From NCBI GenBank assembly GCA_003864495.1, contig ML133495.1, positions 2,301,231 to 2,365,230 of the forward strand: 64,000 nt of DNA, written 5' to 3'. Of this stretch, positions 1 to 11,433 are shown one piece after another (within the stretch, counting starts at the first letter, position 1; every line of letters begins with the position of its first letter). The notes under the pieces were generated by a model. The model ran no database searches, was not told the origin of the DNA, and saw nothing but the letters and a program-made list of their open reading frames with translations. The translations under genes and the position numbers were made by a program. The DNA comes from Nemopilema nomurai. Taxonomy: Eukaryota; Cnidaria; Scyphozoa; Rhizostomeae; Rhizostomatidae.

Positions 1-2702
1 TGGTCCTTAAATAATGATGGAATTTTTAATATGTTTTACTTCCCAGTTTTGCAAAAAAATGTTTCAAATTTGAACTATAGCCATTCCAAAGAACACTAGG
101 AAGTATTGCTACTTCAATGGAAAGCTGATTTTTCAGGCGAGGCGAGGTGAACAGAAGAACAATTGAATCACCACCTCATTACTATATTAATGCAAAACCA
201 GAATATATTGATAGAGTTTTCATCCCATTTTGAACCTATAAAGTTTTCATTAACTGAATCTTAAGATACTTTTGCGCCTAGCGACATGGCTTCTAAAGTT
301 TATCACAGACAATAAGACGCTCTATGGAACCCCTATGCACAATAGAGAATTAATCAGAAAGCCGCATATGGAATCTGTCGCGATCCTTACTAGCCCAGTG
401 CAGTGCCAAAATAATCCAGCTCATTTATCTCACTTATTATCTTGCAAGTAACAAATTTCGATCAATTTCTTCTAAATCCAATCTTCCAAAAGCGCAATGA
501 TGATGCATTTCGATACATCATTCTCGGTATAGCTGCAGACGGCAAAATTGATTTTGAATCTATTGGCGTGTTGAACAAGGAGCGGAGTCTTTTTCAAGAT
601 GGAGGTTAAGTTCTCTACGACAGAGATGTGATGATATTGTTTTCACAACAAAGCCACAAATTGTTGCTAAGCAAAAAATAGCTTTGCCTCTACGCAGCGA
701 GATTGGCTTTAGCATGACTTCAAACTCAAGAGCAATTCTCCAATTCAAAGATTTTTCTTAAGAAAAGACAACCTCGACATTATGGCAAGAGTGGGTGATG
801 AACTCTATTCACTAGTGACTCTTAATCATTAGTGCTCACAGCAAAACGTTCACATTTCAGGTGGTTTGATTTCGTTTCTTCTAACTTTGCCAAAGGTTTT
901 CTACCGACACGGTTCATGAAAACCTTTTACTGAAACCAAGAAAGCTAAGCGAGAAACAAGCACAAGACCTTGACGCTGATTAATTGCAACAGGCTTGGAT
1001 CATTTGCAAAGAGTTCAAAATCTTGTTTTCTTTCAATAAATATTTGGCCAGTTAATTCAATAGTCAGAATCACATATGCAATTAGAAGTGCTTTCATTGG
1101 GGACTTACAAGTTAAGAGTTTTGTTTAAGATATAGATGCTAAAGGTTTTTAGGGATATGACTTAAGCAAGCCATCATGATTTTTTGAAGTCATGAAATAT
1201 CATGGATTAGAGCAAGAGCTGGAAAGATGATATGAGGCTGCGAAGGACGAGAGGGAGGCTGTAACTTCCATCCTTTGATTTTTGATTTAGAACTTTGAGT
1301 AAGTGTTTATACTTGACGCCCGGAACAAGATCATTTAGAGCATAGATATGCTTTCTGCGTGCAATGTGTGTAATAAGATGAAGAAATATGTGTAATAAAC
1401 GAAATGCACTGAGCTTTGAAGATAGTTTGCCATTAAGCGATCGAAATTTTGGAAATGATAGACGCACTTTCAAGGCAAGGGCCCAAGTTCTTTCACCAAT
1501 ATGGCGTTACGTTACCCTGACGAAAAGAGAGGATGACAATCCGAAGCTCAGGAGCTGTTTACTGATTAATAAGAGCTTCCAACTCCTCAACAGAGTCACA
1601 GAGGATACGAGATATTGTAGTAATCTCAGGACCAAAAAGATAAGAGCCCGAAGTTAGGCCAATCACCAGACATCAGACTAAAGAGGGAACCATGTACTCT
1701 CCACGGTAGGAATTGACGCAGTAAATGTTTCACCCTGCGGTATTGCCTTGTCTAACAATGCGAGTGTTCCATTTAGAGTATGTTCCTGGGGTGCTTTACG
1801 CAAGCAGACAATGGTACCTTGGAGTAAACTGAATACTAGCATTCGTTGATGCAAAGATAACGGCGAATTACACACCGCATTCATGGAAAATAAAGGTTTC
1901 TTGAAATCCAAATGCATCATCACACTTGGCTTGCGAATGGCTACGTTTGCCAGTGAAGAACGCAAACGATTCGTCTTTCTTATTTTGCCGTCGGCTCTTT
2001 AGCTCCCTTTCCCACCTCATCGCGAGTTGGCGACCACATTTTCATTATTTTTGCGCCAATGTTTATATACCTTCCTTCAGTCAATGTAACTAGAGCTTTC
2101 TATGATGTCTTGATGGTAAGAACAACTATTATGCGAAGGTTTTTCAAGGTTCTTTAGCACTTGGATTAAAAGTGGCTAGAACATCAGCACTTTAATGAAC
2201 AGCATTTAGAACCCATTTCTCTAGCGAACTTTTCTCGCTATGATGGAAGAAAATATCTGAACAACAGTTGTTTTTGCTATCACCTTAGAGTAACCCACTC
2301 AAGAAACATCTCCGCTTTCACTTTGACCAAGTACAACACTTGTAGTCTGCGGGAAAATTCTCAGGTAACACTCCATGGGCCATTCTGATAGAAAATCTGT
2401 GATGAATTGCGTCGAGTCTCTTCTATTTATTCGACTGCCCTCCGGCTTATCAAAATTTGCAGATGCTTTGTAAAGGCCTTGTATTTGAAACTTAGTTTTT
2501 TATCGTAAAGCTTTGCAGAAGTAAAACATGAGAAGTACAATATTATTGTCACTTTGTAATTCTAATCATTTTCTAACAGCATTGGGTGTCTACATTATAG
2601 TCTAAACATTTAAAATTATCGAAGAACCCTTCGCCAGGTTCCAATTGAATACAATTCCAATCAGACTCCTTTTGCCAACATACAATTTATGTTCCACTAC
2701 TT
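1..2702. repeat. 3' flank of the duplicated unit, copy 1
   Basis: This is non-genic flank downstream of copy 1 of the triplicated gene. It matches 8838-11433 almost base for base in the same orientation, apart from scattered substitutions and one indel of about 105 bases (present near 1370-1475, absent near 10208). The repeat probably extends left of the window, because homology is already full at base 1. On the minus strand there are short coding-like stretches broken by stops, for example 1207-1473 and 1678-1965. I could not assign them to any family; they may be a decayed gene or transposon remnant. Confidence 0.8.
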
Positions 2703-4964
2703 TTAATATTTATCGGCACTTCCCGCAGGCCTTTTGGTGGCACTGTCTTTAGCATCTGTCCTTCCTCGATCACTCGCGGTACCTTCTGCAAAGACTTCGT
2801 CCATTACCCGCCTCCTTCCAGGTGCTTTGTAAATCATGTACTTACAATCCTTCTTCTTTTTGTAGCCAACGCTTGCAAAATACAAGTCTTCCGATTCCTC
2901 TCTCCACTTGTCCTCTTTAAACTTTCTGTCATCATCAATTTGGGGCTTCGTTGAGATGCTGATTTGCTGAGAGCTACTTCTCCGTTTTTTTCCAAACGCT
3001 ACAAAAATATTTGATGCTCCATTAGAATATCCATGGAGCTGGATTTTTATAGGTAACCTTATGGGTCCAAATGAGATAACACATTTTTCTGCAGGGCTTA
3101 AAACCCACTGTTTCCTTCTCCGATGAGCGACAATAAACTACTAAACAACTCATGAAAAGTAATCTCATGGCTAGGAACTTTTAATTTGGAACACTTAATA
3201 TAGCAATGCATGTAAACCTCCTATAAAAAGTGACTCTACCTACAATTTCATTACAAATAAGATCAAACTATTATCTCCTTTAAAAGACTAAAAAAAGGCC
3301 ATGAATTTCAAGGCGATTAAATGACCAAAAAATGTGTACTCCTCACGAGGCTTTCTTAGGAATAGATTTACGATATACTTACAGCATTTTCTTTCTACTG
3401 GTTTCTCGAATAGCTTGGTGCGGTGTATTCCTTTGTCGGACACTGCCATTCTGGTGAAAAATATGCGTTCATAATCGCCTTCCCTAGTGAGGACATTTTT
3501 AGCAATTACTTCGTCCTTTTTGGCAACCAACCCAGCGTCTAGTCCTTGCTTTAAGGACCTGAATGCCAGGTATTCGTTGTACGTTAGGATTCTGATTTTG
3601 CACTCTCTTTCTCCTTCAACGGCTCTTTCTGTTTCATCAACTTCGTCCTCACCCATCTTTCGTTTTCTTGAGATGGAACTCTCAGATTTCTTCCTCTTTT
3701 TGGAAGGGGGCTTGCTTCCTTCTTCTGGGTCACCAAGCTTTCGCTTCCTGTTCGGGCCATAGATTGACCTGCAAGATCTGGAAGGACGGCTGATTGTTGG
3801 CACTGTCTCCTGAACTTCCCTGCATTTCTTTCGATGTTGCTTGCCCTCTACTTCCAAACATCTTAATCATTTGACAGTAGCGTCAGGAGATGGCTCTACA
3901 AAACAGCTGTCACTTTCATCTCTCTCTTCGTCGCTCTCTATGTTGTTGTTCCCGTCCCCGTGTTCCTCTGTCTGTGTAGCAAACTCTTGCTGATCCTTTA
4001 TCTGTACACACGAGGAACTATGTTCCGTCTGCCCATCCGTAGTGTCTCTTTCACTGCACGAGACATACTCTGCCTTTGTCACATCGACTCCAAGCTCTTT
4101 GGTAAGCTTGGCATTGCCAGCAAATGCGCTGTACTTTCCCAGTCCACCGGAAGGCGATTTCTTTTGCAATCGAATCACAGAAACTTCACCGTGTTGATGT
4201 TCTTCCATGTCACTTGCTTTGAATACCATCGTACCAGACTCAAGCGCATTGGCAATCGGGACTGTCCATGTAGGAACACGACAACACCTTATTGTGATGC
4301 TCTGTGAGTATGTTACAAGTTCATCCTATGGGACAATAATTAAGATAGAAAATATATTGTTGATTGAGTGATAAAACTGATGAAAAACTTACCATATCGG
4401 TATGACTGGCTTATTCACGTTAGAAAGGCTAAAAGAAAGTGCGAAGCAACGAAGGACCATCTTAAAAGATTCATACCTCTCCATGATACCATTGAATTCT
4501 TCCTTGGTTTGTGTCCTCAGGGAAATGGTGAAGTAGGAACCTTGCAAAGCATTTTGCAGTCTTAATGTTGTAGAATATCATCTTTAAGCTTGCAAAGCCA
4601 ATCTTTCCGAGAGTTTTCACTGTGTAGATGTTGTTAATATGAAACTCCATCTTCTGTCCCTGCTCAGACTGGATATTGAACGCCTTGTAATGATAAAACG
4701 GCCCCACTTTTTCTGGTATTCCAACAAGCTGTGTAGGGAAATATTAATTTTACTAGTTACTTTATTTTTGGCATAGCAAGGATATTGTACAATAATGAAT
4801 TGCTTATCGAAGTACAAAAAGACAAAGAGCTTTGCGTACTAATATTGGCCTTACAGCCGATTATTTAAATTATGAGTTAAATAAATTGAATTAGAATGCT
4901 TATTTCTTCTTACCTGAACACCATCAACAACTGCATTGCAAATAGAATCCTCTAACTGCATCAT
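2703..4964 (-). pseudogene. Copy 1 of the triplicated BAH-like nuclear protein gene, disrupted
   Basis: Four exons read on the minus strand: 4914-4964, 4477-4728, 3383-4325 and 2703-2998. All splice sites match those of the intact copies. Exon 3 is 943 bases against 946 in the other copies. In the stretch near 3857-3880 it has lost three single bases at separate positions, and the first loss brings a TGA into frame before the frame is recovered. A little further on (3815-3845) a one-base deletion is followed by a one-base insertion, which locally rewrites the peptide. As written, translation would stop about halfway through the protein, before the Lys/Arg-rich centre. Exons 1, 2 and 4 stay open. 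It could be a young pseudogene, a truncated expressed gene, or the result of assembly errors. It faces copy 2 head-to-head across about 1.3 kb. Confidence 0.75.
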
Positions 4965-5137
4965 TTCTTCCAATTTTTGCAAAAATTGTACACAAATTTT
5001 ATATATCTCCTAGAGCAATGAAAACGATCCGACGTCGATAAAGTTTGCATCTATAATGCATAGATCTTATTTGGCTGTTGATTTTTTGTTGCGGCAATTG
5101 TTACGTCAAATTAGTCAAACGCACTAAACCACAGGGG

Positions 5138-6090
5138 TAGCGGACATTAACTGCCAGAAATGTTTCCTTTGAAGTGTATTTACTCATTATTTCACCGGCA
5201 AAGTTTTTAGATATGTCGACACTCTTTTAGTATCCCAAATGCTGTGCCGTGTAACCCACTACAGTTCCTTCCCTATTTTGCTCAAATGAACTAAAATTAC
5301 CGTGAACTCAAATGACCGTGAACTCAAATGACCGTTCCTATCAAATTAAGCAGGGATTGTATCTCCCGCTTAACTTCCAAAAGTGACTCGATCGAGTATC
5401 CTTTTTTAAGGCAGCTATTGAGGACCCATCTAGATCAAATGTGACTCAAACATTTGTAGTAGAATTCCCTTTTGCTGTTGTGAGGCTGATGGCACTCAGT
5501 GTTGCCCCTAATGTGCGGAGAGAACGTATAAGAAACGCAACTATTAAGCGAAGTGATAGCAAAGGAAGTGCATACAAGAACAATGAAGCAAATCGGTGCT
5601 TGTCAAAATATTTCGCCCCTTACTTATTGACATAACATCCTAAAAAAGCCATTGACACATACACAATAATTAATAAGTCCAGTGATTGATTATACGTGAT
5701 TTCTCACAAATATTAACTATGTAATATATTGATGTAGTATGAATTATATGAAATAGGAATCTCTTTCAAAAATTGAAGCTCCAAGTATTACTTGATACCT
5801 TTGCCTTAGGTAGCATGGGTATCGAAATTTCTAAATTTGTTAAATTGGTGGGTAGATGGTTTTTATTTGACAATTATTTGCGTCGGAACAAAAATCTTAA
5901 CAAATTGTTTAAGTTTTTGTATTATTTTGAATACAACCATCTCTACAATTATCATGGCTTACATGAAGTTCCCTATTTGGGTAGTTATGCTTTTCATTTC
6001 TTGTTACTTGGTGAAACTTGGTAAATTTAAGCGGTTGACTTAGAAATGTATATCTCTCAAACTTTGCTACATCAATCTGATCGAATGACC
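5138..6090. other. Unique spacer between head-to-head copies 1 and 2
   Basis: This roughly 950-base spacer separates the inverted arms. The arms stop being alignable near 5137 on the left and 6100 on the right. It contains a short direct repeat (two units of about 18 bases with the core CGTGAACTCAAATGAC, around 5301-5336) and otherwise AT-rich sequence. The short ORFs at 5441-5635 and 5773-6024 have no recognisable features. If copies 1 and 2 are transcribed, their promoters must lie in or next to this stretch. Confidence 0.5.
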
Positions 6091-6243
6091 CATACTGATT
6101 TGACGTAACAATTGGCGAAATAGATAATCAACAGTTAAAGAAGATCTAGGCATTATACATGCAAACTTTATCGACGTTGGATCGTTTTCATTGCTCTAAA
6201 AGATAAATTTAGTATTCGCGAATATTTCTAAAAATTGGAAGAA

Positions 6244-8474
6244 ATGATGCAGAAAGAGAATTCTATTTGCAATCCAGTTGTTGACGGTGTTCAGGTAAGA
6301 AGAAATAAGTATTCTAATTCAATTTTATTCATAATCTGAATAATAAGCTACTAAGCTAATATTGCTTTCCTACAAGCAATGCATGCCACAAAGTACGCAA
6401 AGCTTTTTGTTTTCTTGTACTTAGGTAAAGGATTTATTACTGTACATTTTTCTTGCTATGTCAACAGTAAAGTAACTAGTAAAATTAATATTTCCCTACA
6501 CAGCTTGTTGGAATAGCAGAAAAAGTGGGACCGTTTTATCATTACAAGGCGTTCAACATCCAGTCTGAGCAGGGAAAGAAGATGGAGTTTCATATTAACA
6601 ACATCTACACAGTGAAAACTCTCGGAAAGATTGGCTTTGCAAGCTTAAAGATGATATTCTACAACACTAAGACTGCAAAATGCTTTGCAAGGTTCCTACT
6701 TCACCATTTCCCTGAGGACACAAACCAAGGAAGAATTAAATGGTATCATGGAGAGGTATGACTCTTTTAAGATGGTCCTTCGTTGCTTTGCACTTTCTTT
6801 TAGCCTTTCTAACGTGAATAAGCCAGTCATGCCGATGTGGTAAGTTTTTCATCAGTTTTACCACTCAATCAACAATATATTTTCTAGCTTAACTATTGTC
6901 CCATAGGATGAACTTGTAACATACTCACAGAGCATCACAATAAGGTGTTGTCGTGTTCCTACATGGACAGTCCCGATTGCCAATGCACTTGAGTCTGGTA
7001 CGGTGGTATTCAAAGCAAGTGACATGGAAGAACATCAACACGGTGAAGTTTCTGTGATTCGATTGCAAAAGAAACCGCCTTCCGGTGGACTGGGAAAGTA
7101 CAGCGCATTTGCTGGCAATGCTAAGCTTACCAAAGAGCTTGGAGTCGATGTGACAAAGGCAGAGTATGTCTCGTGCAATGAAAGGGACACTACGGATGGG
7201 CAGACGGAAAACAGTTCCTCGTGTGTACAGATGAAGGACCAGCAAGAGTTTGCTACACAGACAGAGGAACACGGGGACGGGAACAACAACATAGAGAGCG
7301 ACGAAGAGAGAGATGAAAGTGTCAGCTGTTTTGTAGAGCCATCTCCTGACGCTACTGTCCAAATGAGCAACGATAGTTTGGAAGTAGAGGACAAGCAACA
7401 ATTCAAAAAAATGCAGGGAAGTCAGGAGACAGTGCCAACAATCAGCCGTCCTTCCAGATCTTGCAGGTCTATCTATGGCCCGAACAGAAAGCGAAAGCTT
7501 GGTGACCCCGAAGAAGGAAGCAAGCCCCCTTCCAAAAAGAGGAAGAATTCTGAGAGTTCCAACTCAAGGAAACGAAAGATATGTCAGGACGAAGTTGATG
7601 GGATGAGAACAGCCCTCGATGGAGAAAGAGAGTGCAAAATTAGAATCCTAAAGTACAACGAATACCTGGCATTCAGGTCCTTAAAGCAAGGACTAGGCGC
7701 TGGGTTGGTTGCCAAAAAGGACGAAGTAATTGCTAAAAATGTCCTGACTAGGGAAGGCGATTATGAACGCATATTTTTCACCAGAATGGCAGTGTCCGAC
7801 AAAGGAATACATCGCACCAAGCTATTCGAGAAACCAGTAGAAAGAAAATGCTGTAAGTGCATCGTTTATCTATTTCTAAGGATGTCTCATGAGGAGTACA
7901 CATTTATTCGTCATTTAATTGCCTCAAAACGTATGGTTGTTTTTCAATCTTTTTAAGGAGATAATGCTTTGATTTTGTTTTATAATGAAATAGTTGGCAG
8001 AGTCATACCATGAGAATACTTTTCCTGAGTTGTTTGGTAGTTTTTTGTTGCTAATCGGAGAAGGAAACAGTCGGTTTAAGGCCTTAAAAAATGTGTGTTC
8101 TCATTTGGATACATAAGGTTACCTATAAAAAATCCAGCTCCATGGATATTCTGAATCGAGCTTCCAATATTTTTGTAGTATTTGGGAAAAAACGGCGAAG
8201 TAGCTCTCAGCAAATCAGCATCTCAACGAAGCCCCAAATTGATGATGACAGAAAGTTTAAAGAGGACAAGTGGAGAGAGGAATCGGAAGACTTGTATTTT
8301 GCAAGCGTTGGCTACAAAAAGAAGAAGGATTGCAAGTACATGATGTACAAAGTACCTGGCAGAATGCGGGTAATGGACGAAGTCTGTGCAGAAGGTACCG
8401 CGAGTGATCGAGGAAGGACAGATGCTAAAGACAGTGCCACCATTAGGCCTGCGGGAAGTGTTGATCAATCTTAA
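6244..8474 (+). CDS. Copy 2 of the triplicated BAH-like nuclear protein gene (514 aa, intact)
   Basis: Exons are 6244-6294, 6504-6755, 6907-7852 and 8179-8474, total 1545 bases, with consensus GT-AG borders and matching phases. The first of two adjacent ATGs was taken as the start; an upstream exon cannot be excluded. Residues about 18-125 (exon 2 and the start of exon 3) resemble a BAH fold. A hydrophobic strand is followed by the motif PEDTNQGR, an acidic DELV segment and a conserved-looking Cys-Cys-Arg-Val, the order seen in BAH domains (inference, no search run). An acidic Ser/Glu-rich stretch follows, then Lys/Arg-rich clusters resembling nuclear localisation signals (RKRKLGDPEE, PPSKKRK). 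The C-terminal third is charged and unassigned. This copy is inverted relative to copies 1 and 3, is more diverged, and has a shorter intron 3 (326 against about 385 bases). Function is unknown; a chromatin role is only a guess. Confidence 0.75.
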
Positions 8475-8484
8475 AAGGAGTGCA

Positions 8485-11433
8485 ACATGAATAGAGAACG
8501 TACTGTATACATGCTATACCAAATTCATAGTTATTGGCAACAGATTATTTTAAAAATTAGTTGGGACCGAGCTTAAAACATATATTTGATATTAACCAAT
8601 AGCCGTGTTTACGTAAAATTTTAGGATTGTTTCAAATTTATTATTTCATGAAATGACATGCAAGAATTGACATGCGAAATTCATTCAATATACTTCTTAA
8701 AATTGGATGTTTGCTTGATTTTATTGCTAGAGAAAGAAAATAAAAATGCATAATTTCCCAATCTCCAGACTATCCCGACAATGGCACCATTAATCTTAAT
8801 AAAATTGCAAATATTCACAATGTTATGAAGACGGTCAATGGTCGTTAAATAATGATGGAATTTTTAATATGTTATACTACCCAGTTTTGCAAAAAAAATG
8901 TTTCAAATTTGAACTATAGCCATTCCAAAGAACACTAGGAAGTATTGCTACTTCAATGGAAAGCTGATTTTTCAGGCGAGGCGAGGTGAACAGAAGAACA
9001 ATTGAATCACCACCTCATTACTATATTAATGCAAAACCAGAATATATTGATAGAGTTTTCATCCCATTTTGAACCTATAAAGTTTTCATTAACTGAATCT
9101 TAAGATACTTTTGCGCCTAGCGACATGGCTTCTAAAGTTTATCACAGACAATAAGACGCTCTATGGAACCCCTATGCACAATAGAGAATTAATCAGAAAG
9201 CCGCATATGGAATCTGTTGCGATCCTTACTAGCCCAGTGCAGTGCCAAAATAATCCAGCTCATTTATCTCACTTATTATCTTGCAAGTAACGAATTTCGA
9301 TCAACTTCTTCTAAATCCAATCTTCCAAAAGCGCAATGATGATGCATTTCGATACATCCTTCTCGGTATAGCTGCAGACGGCAAAATTGATTTTGAATCT
9401 ATTGGCGTGTTGAACAAGGAGCGGAGTCTTTTTCAAGATGGAGGTTAAGTTCTCTACGACAGAGATGTGATGACATTGTTTTCAAAACAAAGCCACAAAT
9501 TGTTGCTAAGAAAAAATAGCTTTGCCTCTACGCAGCGAGATTGGCTTTAGCATGACTTCAAACTCAAGAGCAATTCTCCAATTCGAAGATTTTTTTTAAG
9601 AAAAGACAACCTCGACATTATGGCAAGAGTAGGTGATGAACTCTATTCACTAGTGACTCTTAATCATTAGTGCTCACAGCAAAACGTTCACATTTCAGGT
9701 GGTTTGATTTCGTTTCTTCTAACTTTGCCAAAGGTTTTCTACCGACACGGTTCATGAAAACCTTTTACTGAAACCAAGAAAGCTAAGCGAGAAACAAGCA
9801 CAAGACCTTGACGCTGATTAATTGCAACAGGCTTGGATCATTTGCAAAGAGTTCAAAATCTTGTTTTCTTTCAATAAATATTTGGCTAGTTAATTCAATA
9901 GTCAGAATCACATATGCAATTAGAAGTGCTTTCATTGGGGACTTACAAGTTAAGAGTTTTGTTTAAGATATAGATGCTAAAGGTTTTTAGGGATATGACT
10001 TAAGCAAGCCATCATGATTTTTTGAAGTCATGAAATATCATGGATTAGAGCAAGAGCTGGAAAGATGATATGAGGCTGCGAAGGACGAGAGGGAGGCTGT
10101 AACTTCCATCCTTTGATTTTTGATTTAGAACTTTGAGTAAGTGTTTATACTTGACGCCCGGAACAAGATCATTTAGAACATAGATATGCTTTCTGCGTGC
10201 AATCTAGGCAAGAGCCCAAGTTCTTTTACCAAGATGGCGTTACGTTACCCTGACGAAAAGAGAGGATGACAATCCGAAGCTCAGGAGCCGTTTACTGATT
10301 AATAAGAGCTAGCAACTCCTCAACAGAGTCACAGAGGATACGAGATATTGTAGTAATCTCAGGACCAAAAAGATGAGAGCCCGAAGTTAGGCCAATCACC
10401 AGACATCAGACTAAAGAGGGAACCATGTACTCTCCACGGTAGGAATTGACGCAGTAAATGTTTCACCCTGCGGTATTGCCTTGTCTAACAATGCGAGTGT
10501 TCCATTTAGAGTATTTACCTGGGGTGCTTTACGCAAGCAGACAATGGTACCTTGGAGTAAACTGAATACTAGCATTCATTGATGCAAATATATCGAACGG
10601 CGAATTACACACCGCGTTCATGGAAAATAAAGGTTTCTTGAAATCCAAATGCATCATCACACTTGGCTTGCGAATGGCTACGTTTGCCAGTGAAGAACGC
10701 AAACGATTCGTCTTTTTTATTTTGCCGTCGGCTCTTTAGATCCCTTTCCCACCTCATCGCGAGTTGGCGACCACATTTTCATTATTTTTGCGCCAATGTT
10801 TATATACCTTCCTTCAGTCAATGTAACTAGAGCTTTCTATGATGTCTTGATGGTAAGAACAACTATTATGCGAAGGTTTTTCAAGGTTCTTTAGCACTTG
10901 GATTAAAAGTGGCTAGAACATCAGCACTTTAATGAACAGCATTTAGAACCCATTTCTCTAGCGAACTTTTCTCGCTATGATGGAAGAAAATATCTGAACA
11001 ACAGTTGTTTTTGCTATCACCTTAGAGTAACCCACTCAAGAAACATCTCCGCTTTCACTTTGACCAAGTACAACACTTGTAGTCTGCGGGAAAATTCTCA
11101 GGTAACACTCCATGGGCCATTCTGATAGAAAATCTGTGATGAATTGCGTCGAGTCTCTTCTATTTATTCGACTGCCCTCCGGCTTATCAAAATTTGCAGA
11201 TGCTTTGTAAAGGCCTTGTATTTGAAACTTAGTTTTTTATCGTAAAGCTTTGCAGAAGTAAAACATGAGAAGTACAATATTATTGTCACTTTGTAATTCT
11301 AATCATTTTCTAACAGCATTGGGTGTCTACATTATAGTCTAAACATTTAAAATTATCGAAGAACCCTTCGCCAGGTTCCAATTGAATACAATTCCAATCA
11401 GACTCCTTTTGCCAACAATTTATGTTGCACCTT
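8485..11433. repeat. Spacer and 3' flank of the duplicated unit, copy 3
   Basis: Homology between copy 2 and the other gene copies ends within about 10 bases of the copy 2 stop codon. Bases 8485-8837 are unique AT-rich sequence. From 8838 the sequence repeats window positions 1-2702 in the same orientation, offset 8837 at the start and about 8730 after an indel near 10208. The high identity of this noncoding flank indicates a recent duplication rather than selection on a gene. The coding-like fragments seen in copy 1 are here further interrupted. Confidence 0.8.

Noticed and set aside
7035..7406. Antisense ORFs over the triplicated gene (also at 3487-3762, 3960-4307, 12566-13042)
   Set aside because: They recur only because all three copies are the same sequence; the sense frame is spliced in phase in all copies.
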